Origin: Oscillospiraceae bacterium
Lineage (GTDB): Bacteria > Bacillota > Clostridia > Oscillospirales > Ruminococcaceae
Direction of reading: 5' to 3'
DNA length: 7,061 nucleotides
NCBI GenBank assembly: GCA_029068025.1
Contig: JAIEDJ010000124.1
Span: forward strand, 1 to 7,061
Shown: positions 1 through 4,787 of the stretch, in pieces
Layout of the letters: the number at the start of each line of letters is the position of its first letter
Position numbering within the stretch: position 1 is the first letter of the stretch
Made by a program: the position numbers and the translations under genes
Notes under the pieces: generated by a model
Told to the model about the DNA's origin: nothing
The model's database searches: none
Seen by the model: only the letters and a program-made list of their open reading frames with translations

Positions 1-498
1 CGCCAATATTATAAATGAAATGATGATTTTTATTGAAGCAATAAACAATTCCTCGGGGCAATGGTGCGAAAACTCCGTAACGTCAAACAGATCGTTCGTT
101 ATCCGTCCCATGATCTGCCCGACCTTGGTATTGTTGAAATAGGTGTTGGACAGCTGCTGTAAATGCGCATACGCGTCGCGCCGCATATCCGTTTCGATCT
201 TCGCTCCCATCACGTGACCAATGTCCGACATATAGAAATTTGCCAGCGCGTCTATTATCCTCAGCACGAAATAAGTCAGCGCAAGACCTATGATCATTCT
301 CACGGTCAGAAGCGCAACGTCCCGGAGCGCCGTATTGGTTATCTGTCTGATAATAAGCGGCAGCACCACCTCGCAGACCGTCGTCAGAGCCGCGCAGAAC
401 AGATCGAAAAACAGTGTTCTCCGATAAGGCTTGAAATACGGTATAAACCGTTTGATCAAGGCTTTTGCGGAATATTCCTTTTTTTCTTCTTTTTCCAT
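1..498 (-). CDS. ABC exporter half-transporter, N-terminal part (partial)
   Basis: Reading leftward from ATG at 498-496, 166 codons stay open to the window edge, so the C-terminal two thirds, including the whole ATP-binding domain, lie outside. The visible part is a type I ABC exporter membrane domain. It has a charged N-terminus (MEKEEKKEYSAK), a first hydrophobic segment at about residues 28-50, a second at about 61-90, and the conserved cytoplasmic-loop region at about 104-150. That region has LQQLSNTYFNNTKVGQIMGR followed by ITNDLFDVTEF, which closely fits the family pattern of a helix, YF, VG-IMSR and TND. Family members pump lipids, peptides or drugs out of the cell as dimers; the substrate cannot be read here. 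A purine-rich AAAGGACAGG ends 7 bases before the ATG and supports this start. It is divergent from the response regulator gene. Family assignment is firm, substrate unknown. Confidence 0.9.
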   Translation of the reverse strand, partial: MEKEEKKEYSAKALIKRFIPYFKPYRRTLFFDLFCAALTTVCEVVLPLIIRQITNTALRDVALLTVRMIIGLALTYFVLRIIDALANFYMSDIGHVMGAKIETDMRRDAYAHLQQLSNTYFNNTKVGQIMGRITNDLFDVTEFSHHCPEELFIASIKIIISFIILA

Positions 499-532
499 TG
501 CATAACCTGTCCTTTCCGTTGTATTCTCACTG

Positions 533-538
533 ATTATA
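533..538 (-). promoter_or_regulatory. candidate -10 box for the ABC transporter gene
   Basis: The minus strand reads TATAAT here, about 35 bases upstream of the transporter start. No convincing -35 hexamer lies 16-18 bases further upstream (the bases there read about CGGCGC). An overlapping TATGAT at 548-543 is an alternative with no better -35. The A/T-rich sequence upstream of a gene makes a promoter likely, but the exact boxes are uncertain. I see nothing else of note between 549 and 668. Confidence 0.3.
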
Positions 539-668
539 TTTTATCATAAAATACCGCGCCGTGCAATAGGATTTGTTATTTTGTGAAAGGTATTTTTGCA
601 GCTTGCGGATAAACCGAGCTGTACTTTGTTTGATGCCTTAGCGGTGCGCAATTCGTTGTAAAACCCGA

Positions 669-697
669 TTGACAAAAGGTAAAATATATGATATAAT
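669..697 (+). promoter_or_regulatory. consensus housekeeping-sigma promoter, extended -10
   Basis: TTGACA at 669-674 and TATAAT at 692-697 are both perfect consensus hexamers, separated by exactly 17 bases. TG at 689-690, one base before the -10, gives the extended -10 motif. The predicted transcription start is near 704. The promoter drives the response regulator gene at 766 and, by readthrough, possibly the kinase gene at 1759. Such a strong promoter for a signalling gene suggests abundant transcription, perhaps limited later by the leader structures. Confidence 0.9.
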
Positions 698-699
698 AA

Positions 700-765
700 A
701 AATACCGCAAAGCCGCAGACGGCTTTGCCTTAAGAAGCAAATTAATTCATAAAGGGGCGGTATTT
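700..765 (+). repeat. 9-bp inverted repeat spanning the leader up to the start codon
   Basis: AAATACCGC at 700-708 is the exact reverse complement of GCGGTATTT at 757-765, which ends directly before the ATG at 766 and overlaps the 3' side of the AAAGGGGCGG ribosome binding site. If transcription starts near 704, only about 5 pairs (ACCGC/GCGGT) could form in the RNA, so the pairing would be weak but would cover bases next to the binding site. It could also be a DNA-level operator overlapping the promoter's downstream edge. Function is inferred. Confidence 0.4.
707..728 (+). promoter_or_regulatory. leader hairpin at the 5' end of the regulator mRNA
   Basis: GCAAAGCCG (707-715) and CGGCTTTGC (720-728) form a perfect 9-bp stem with a CAGA loop, starting only a few bases after the predicted transcription start. 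On the plus strand no T run follows (CTTAAG), so it is unlikely to terminate rightward transcription. A 5'-stabilising stem-loop or a protein/RNA target is more plausible. On the minus strand the stem is followed by GGTATTTTTATT, so it could stop leftward transcripts. Confidence 0.6.
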
Positions 766-1635
766 ATGAAATACAAAGTTCTTATAAACGGAAGGAACAA
801 CGCGTTGGTTACAGATTTTATACAGCGTACCGAGGCGTTTTTCTATACGCTGAGCACGTCGGATTGCTGGCAGGATATTCTCGAGCATTTCAAGGTCTTT
901 GATCCCGAGGCTTATGTTTGCTTTGTGGAACCGGAGTATGAAAAAACCATCACACAAATCAACAATCTGAAATCCAGCGGCTACTATAACAAAGCCGCTA
1001 TAGTGCTTATCGGGGACGCGGCAACGTGCGATATGATCGAGGAAAAAGCCATATTCACTGCCGATCTGATAATCCGCCGCCCGGTCACTCCCGATAACCT
1101 TACTTTGAGGATAACACGCTATTTTGAGGACATAAACGAGGCAAAGGAAAGAGCCAAGGCAAAGCAGCTTGAACGGCAGGCGGAGCAGGAGGCCAAGCAG
1201 GCAGCTCTCGAAGCAAAAGCGGCGGAAGCCGCCGCAAAGGAAATGGTAACGGAGGCAGTATCCGGCAATGGCGAGAAGAAGCATATTCTCATTGTTGACG
1301 ACGACCGCACAGTCCTTAAGATGTTAAAGTCCGCGCTCGGAGATACATATGAAGTCACCACCATGATAAACGGCGTGATGGTAGACAAGCTGCTTGAGGC
1401 AAAGAAGGTCGATCTTATCATTCTCGACTACGAAATGCCAATTGAAACGGGAGCCGATATATTCAGACGTATCAAGAATAATCCCAAGGCGGCGCATATC
1501 CCTGTGTGCTTTTTGACGGGCGTTTCCGACAGGGAGAAGATCATGGAGGTAATGTCGCTCAAGCCGCACGGTTATCTGCTCAAGCCCATTGATATGGATA
1601 TGCTTTCTTCAACGATAAAGAATCTCACGGATTAA
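766..1635 (+). CDS. response regulator with pseudo-receiver plus intact receiver, no output domain
   Basis: This 289-residue protein has two receiver-like domains. The C-terminal one (about 172-289) is canonical: acidic cluster D178-D180 in ILIVDDD, phosphoacceptor D221 in LIILDYEMP, T251 in CFLTG and K273 in YLLKPID. The N-terminal part (about 1-120) follows the same strand/helix order but is degenerate: KVLINGR replaces the acidic pocket, V54/E55 in CFVEP replaces the aspartate, and R105-P106 replaces Lys-Pro. Residues about 121-165 are a Glu/Lys/Ala-rich helix, likely a coiled coil. There is no DNA-binding or catalytic output domain, so it should act by binding a partner or as phosphate sink or relay. 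The start has AAAGGGG at 751-757, 8 bases upstream. It lies 123 bases before the hybrid kinase gene on the same strand, whose Hpt domain is a likely phosphodonor. The pseudo-receiver call rests on pattern, not alignment. Confidence 0.93.
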   Translation: MKYKVLINGRNNALVTDFIQRTEAFFYTLSTSDCWQDILEHFKVFDPEAYVCFVEPEYEKTITQINNLKSSGYYNKAAIVLIGDAATCDMIEEKAIFTADLIIRRPVTPDNLTLRITRYFEDINEAKERAKAKQLERQAEQEAKQAALEAKAAEAAAKEMVTEAVSGNGEKKHILIVDDDRTVLKMLKSALGDTYEVTTMINGVMVDKLLEAKKVDLIILDYEMPIETGADIFRRIKNNPKAAHIPVCFLTGVSDREKIMEVMSLKPHGYLLKPIDMDMLSSTIKNLTD

Positions 1636-1669
1636 AAGCTGTCTGCGGCTCACTGTTGTGTATATTTAA

Positions 1670-1707
1670 AAGCCGCCTCTTTTAAAAAGAAGGCGGCTTA
1701 TTTTTTT
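1670..1707 (+). terminator. intrinsic terminator after the regulator gene
   Basis: AAGCCGCCT (1670-1678) pairs perfectly with AGGCGGCTT (1691-1699). The loop TCTTTTAAAAAGA-type bases can extend the stem, and TTATTTTTTT follows through 1707. It starts 34 bases after the regulator stop codon. It lies upstream of the kinase gene on the same strand, with no clear promoter in between, so partial readthrough or regulated antitermination is likely if the kinase uses the promoter at 669. Confidence 0.9.
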
Positions 1708-1709
1708 GA

Positions 1710-1761
1710 AAGGAGTTCCCTCAAGCCGCGTCGGAACGGCTTGAGGGCATATACGATCATG
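1710..1761 (+). promoter_or_regulatory. kinase translation start region with hairpin between Shine-Dalgarno and ATG
   Basis: AAGGAG at 1710-1715 is a strong Shine-Dalgarno sequence but lies 43 bases before the only good start, ATG at 1759. Between them CCCTCAAGCCG (1718-1728) and CGGCTTGAGGG (1737-1747) form a perfect 11-bp stem with an 8-base loop. Folding this stem would leave an effective gap of about 13 bases from AAGGAG to ATG. A weaker GAGGG at 1743-1747 has normal spacing (11 bases) but is buried in the stem's 3' arm. Either way the hairpin should influence translation of the kinase. The structure is seen; the mechanism is inferred. Confidence 0.7.
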
Positions 1762-4683
1762 GAAGAAAATAAACTGCATCTCACCGATCTGATCAGCGTG
1801 GAAATGCTCCAGCAGATCCAGGACGCGTTTTCCGAAATGACGGAAATGGCGGCGCAAACCGCGGACAGCGACGGTATTGCGATAACACAGGGCTCACGCT
1901 TTGAGGATTTTTGTATTATGTGCCGCAACACGGAGGTCGGACGTCACCGCTGCGAACAGTGTGATATAAACGGTGCTAAGATCTCGCAGAAATACAACAA
2001 TGCTTTCACCTATCACTGCCACGCCGGTCTTGTGGACTTCGCCGCGCCGATCATGGCAAACGGAAAGGTAGTCGGCAGCTTTATCGGCGGTCAGGTGCTT
2101 GTTGACACGCCGGATATTCCCAGCATACGCAGCACTGCTGCTGAGCTTGGGCTTGATCCCGACGTATTTGAAGAGGCAGTGAAAAAAGTCCCGATAGTAA
2201 GCAGAGAGCAGGTAGAAAAAGCCGCGCATTTTCTGTATGTTATTTCCTCGGCGCTATCCGACATGGCGGTTAAGGGTTATGAGCTTCACAAGAGCAATCT
2301 TGAGATCGAAAAAGCGTCGCGCATGAAATCGGACTTTCTCGCGAATATGAGCCACGAGATCCGCACGCCGATGAACGCGGTCATTGGTCTCGCGGACTTG
2401 GCGCTGCGCGAGGAAATGCCGCGCGCGGCGAGAGAGTACATACACCAGATAAAAGCGTCCGGCAAGAATCTGCTTGTCATCATTAACGATATTCTGGACT
2501 TCTCGAAGATCGAGTCCGGCAAGATGGATATCATTGAAGTGGAATACGAGCCTCTGTCTATCATTCAGGATCTGACCAGCGTGATAAACAGCCGTATCGG
2601 CGACAAGAGCATTGAGTTCACGATGGATATCTGCCCTGAGCTGCCAAAGGTTCTTTACGGCGATAACGTGCGTATCCATCAGATCATTCTCAATCTGCTT
2701 ACAAACGCTGTCAAGTTTACTCATGAAGGCGAGGTTCATTTCAAAATGAGCTTTGAGCTGATCGATGAGGAAACGGCGGTTATGAGGGCGGAGATCAGCG
2801 ATACGGGTATCGGTATCAAGAAGGAGGATATGCACAAGCTGTTCAACTCGTTCCAGCAGGTCGACAGCAAGCGCAACCGCAACATTGAGGGTACGGGTCT
2901 GGGGCTTGCCATCACACAGCAGCTGCTGCAGCTTATGGGCGGAAAGATCACGGTTGAGAGCGAGTACGATAAGGGAACGACATTCTATTTCGAGGTGCCG
3001 CAGAAGATAATTGACCCCACACCTATGATCCCGCATCTTGAAAAGCCTTTGAAAACGGCGGTATTTTTCAGAAATCAGTACGTTAAGGCACAGCTTATCC
3101 GCGATCTTGACAAGATCGGAGCAGAATACATCGATCTTGGTGACAGCTTCTCATGTGAAGAGCTTGATGTTGATTATTTCATAGTCGGAAAGATGTTCTT
3201 CACTCCGGATATCCGGAATTATGTAATTGATCACCCTGATCTGAAGTGTCTGGTGCTGGTGCCTTATGACAGTGTGGATGTGGTAAATATTCCTAATGTG
3301 CGCGTTATCAGCAAGCCCGCTTACTCTCTCAGCCTTTACAACGCGATGGGTATCCAGGAGATAGACCTTGGCACAGGGACTGCCGAGAACGACAGCTTTG
3401 CGTTTATCGCGCCCGATGCGCATATTCTTATCGTTGACGATAATTCTGTCAATCTTACTGTGGCGTCGGGACTTCTTGAACCGCTGAAAATGAATCTCGA
3501 CACGGCAAACAGCGCGGCGGAAGCTATAGAAAAGGTTCGCCACACTAAATACGACCTTATTTTTATGGATCATATGATGCCCGAGGTGGACGGCGTGGAG
3601 GCTACGCACATTATCAGACAGCTCGTTCCGAGCTACAACGACGTGCCGATCATAGCGCTTACCGCAAACGCCATCGGCGGTGCGCGCGATATGTTTATCC
3701 GCGAGGGTATGAACGATTTTGTCGCAAAGCCTATTGACATAAAGGAGATCATCTCCAAGCTCAAAATATGGCTGCCTGCGGAAAAGATCGTTCCGATCGA
3801 CGAGGACGGCACAGCATCGGAGACTGTATCCGCGCCGGAAAGCACACAGCAGACCGCGTTCTCCGTGATGGATATCAAGGAACTGAACGTCGAGAAATCG
3901 CTTTCGATGCTCGGCACAGAAAAGCTTTTCCTGACAGTGCTTGAGGAGTATTTCCACGCTATTGACAAGAAGTCGCAGGTGATCCTGGATCACAAGGCTG
4001 CCGAACGCTGGCGCGATTACACCGTGGAGGTACACTCGCTGAAGAGCACCTCGCGCCAGATCGGCGCTGATCACATCGCGGATGTTGCGGCGGAACTGGA
4101 GAAGGCGGGCAACGATGGAAATATCGCGCTTATCAACGAGAAGACTGACGGTATGATAGCTGATTACCTTAAGCTGCGCGACGACTTGAAGAAATATTTT
4201 GCAAACATTGACGAGGATGAAGAGCGCGCTGCCGAATTCGAGGATATAATGAGTATGCTTGATCAGATGCACGAAGCGCTTGATAATTTTGATACGCTGC
4301 AGATCGACGAGGTCATAGAGGAAATGTCTAAATTCCAATATCCCGATGACAGCACAGAGTTCTTTGAGCTTTTGAAGAAGGCCGCCGCGGACAGCGATAT
4401 GGACAGCTGCCTTGATATAGTCAACAAATGGGGCAAGGCGCTTATCGATAACGGCGGCAAATCCGCGAGAACACTTGAAATGCTGAATAATCTGCTGGAA
4501 GCAATAGACAATTTTGATATTCTGGCGATAGACGATGTTATTGACAAAATGTCGCACCGCACCTATTCGGGAGAAGACCTGGATCGTTTCGAGCGTCTGC
4601 GCGAATCAGTGGAAAGCAGCGATATCGCCAAATGCTCCGATCTTGCTGCCGAGTGGAAGGGCATTCTTGAGACCGCAAATTGA
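1759..4683 (+). CDS. PocR-domain hybrid sensor histidine kinase with receiver, Hpt and duplicated helical tail
   Basis: This 974-residue protein has no visible signal or membrane segment and should be cytoplasmic. Domains in order: PocR-type sensor (about 7-165), with C52xxC55, C65xxC68, Y-H-C87-H and a GLVDFAAPI/GGQVL core; HisKA (about 188-255), phosphorylated H199 in MSHEIRTPMN; HATPase (about 295-413), N-box N312/N316, DTGIG 348-352, F-box 362-365, GTGLGL 378-383; a degenerate receiver (about 432-538) lacking the aspartate (G477 region) but keeping K519-P520; an intact receiver (about 555-675) with D560/D561, D604 in FMDHMMP, T635 and K657; Hpt (about 705-812), H759 in VHSLKSTSRQ; and two related 68-residue helical modules (830-897, 905-972). 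This gives a full relay H199 to D604 to H759, with the neighbouring regulator as likely final acceptor. PocR domains are proposed to bind small organic ligands; the Cys set could instead bind metal or sense redox. An in-frame TTG at 1741 was rejected as start because it lies inside the hairpin and lacks a spaced ribosome site. Confidence 0.95.
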   Translation: MEENKLHLTDLISVEMLQQIQDAFSEMTEMAAQTADSDGIAITQGSRFEDFCIMCRNTEVGRHRCEQCDINGAKISQKYNNAFTYHCHAGLVDFAAPIMANGKVVGSFIGGQVLVDTPDIPSIRSTAAELGLDPDVFEEAVKKVPIVSREQVEKAAHFLYVISSALSDMAVKGYELHKSNLEIEKASRMKSDFLANMSHEIRTPMNAVIGLADLALREEMPRAAREYIHQIKASGKNLLVIINDILDFSKIESGKMDIIEVEYEPLSIIQDLTSVINSRIGDKSIEFTMDICPELPKVLYGDNVRIHQIILNLLTNAVKFTHEGEVHFKMSFELIDEETAVMRAEISDTGIGIKKEDMHKLFNSFQQVDSKRNRNIEGTGLGLAITQQLLQLMGGKITVESEYDKGTTFYFEVPQKIIDPTPMIPHLEKPLKTAVFFRNQYVKAQLIRDLDKIGAEYIDLGDSFSCEELDVDYFIVGKMFFTPDIRNYVIDHPDLKCLVLVPYDSVDVVNIPNVRVISKPAYSLSLYNAMGIQEIDLGTGTAENDSFAFIAPDAHILIVDDNSVNLTVASGLLEPLKMNLDTANSAAEAIEKVRHTKYDLIFMDHMMPEVDGVEATHIIRQLVPSYNDVPIIALTANAIGGARDMFIREGMNDFVAKPIDIKEIISKLKIWLPAEKIVPIDEDGTASETVSAPESTQQTAFSVMDIKELNVEKSLSMLGTEKLFLTVLEEYFHAIDKKSQVILDHKAAERWRDYTVEVHSLKSTSRQIGADHIADVAAELEKAGNDGNIALINEKTDGMIADYLKLRDDLKKYFANIDEDEERAAEFEDIMSMLDQMHEALDNFDTLQIDEVIEEMSKFQYPDDSTEFFELLKKAAADSDMDSCLDIVNKWGKALIDNGGKSARTLEMLNNLLEAIDNFDILAIDDVIDKMSHRTYSGEDLDRFERLRESVESSDIAKCSDLAAEWKGILETAN
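4246..4449 (+). repeat. kinase C-terminal module A (residues 830-897)
   Basis: First copy of a 68-residue all-helical module that repeats 75 residues later without gaps; I count 25 of 68 identical positions. Landmarks are ML at 833-834, EALDNFD ending at D845, IDEVIEEMS, C884 and W891. Within the module, two helix pairs share the pattern A-x4-D-x6-[VIL]-x3-[MW], with the aspartates D845 and D880 35 residues apart, similar to TPR spacing. Function unknown; a protein-binding role is inferred. Confidence 0.8.
4471..4674 (+). repeat. kinase C-terminal module B (residues 905-972)
   Basis: Second copy of the module, with ML at 908-909, EAIDNFD ending at D920, IDDVIDKMS, C959 and W966 exactly 75 residues after their counterparts in module A. 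D920 and D955 repeat the 35-residue internal spacing. The protein ends three residues or so after this copy, so the two modules form the extreme C-terminus after the Hpt domain. The copies have diverged at both DNA and protein level, so the duplication is old. Confidence 0.8.
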
Positions 4684-4711
4684 TCCGCTTGTGAAGAACC
4701 GGCGGATAAAC

Positions 4712-4747
4712 AAAAAGCTCCGTACCTGATCAGGTACGGAGCTTTTT
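4712..4747. terminator. bidirectional intrinsic terminator between convergent genes
   Basis: A 36-bp perfect palindrome centred on 4729/4730: AAAAAGCTCCGTACC, then TGATCA, then GGTACGGAGCTTTTT. The stem has about 16 bp with a GATC loop, and five T residues end it on each strand. It starts 28 bases after the kinase stop and lies 40 bases beyond the stop of the minus-strand gene, so it can serve both converging transcripts. Confidence 0.93.
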
Positions 4748-4787
4748 ATGCTCGGATCTGACAATGATTATCCGGAGATCCGGGCAT

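Noticed and set aside
163..549. Plus-strand open frame over the ABC transporter region
   Set aside because: It is antisense to a convincing ABC exporter membrane domain; its product is Arg/His-rich and ends in a Phe run from the complement of Lys/Glu codons.
707..728. Leader hairpin as a rightward intrinsic terminator
   Set aside because: The stem is good but is followed by CTTAAGAAG rather than a T run.
1141..1260. Ala/Glu/Lys-rich stretch of the regulator as a tandem DNA repeat
   Set aside because: The codons vary and no fixed repeat unit is present; it is a charged helical linker between two receiver-like domains.
1589..1619. Possible promoter for the kinase gene inside the end of the regulator gene (TTGATA, then GATAAA)
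   Set aside because: The spacing is 19 bases and the -10 is weak; it would also sit upstream of the terminator. No better candidate was found between 1636 and 1758.
1741..1758. In-frame TTG six codons before ATG 1759 as the kinase start
   Set aside because: It lies in the 3' arm of a perfect hairpin, is 25 bases from the AAGGAG, and the residues it adds precede the normal beginning of the PocR domain.
3151..4557. Long minus-strand open frame (468 codons) opposite the kinase
   Set aside because: It is fully antisense to a gene with clear domain motifs, its translation has no recognisable family and is rich in His/Arg/Ile in the way expected from the reverse strand of a coding gene.
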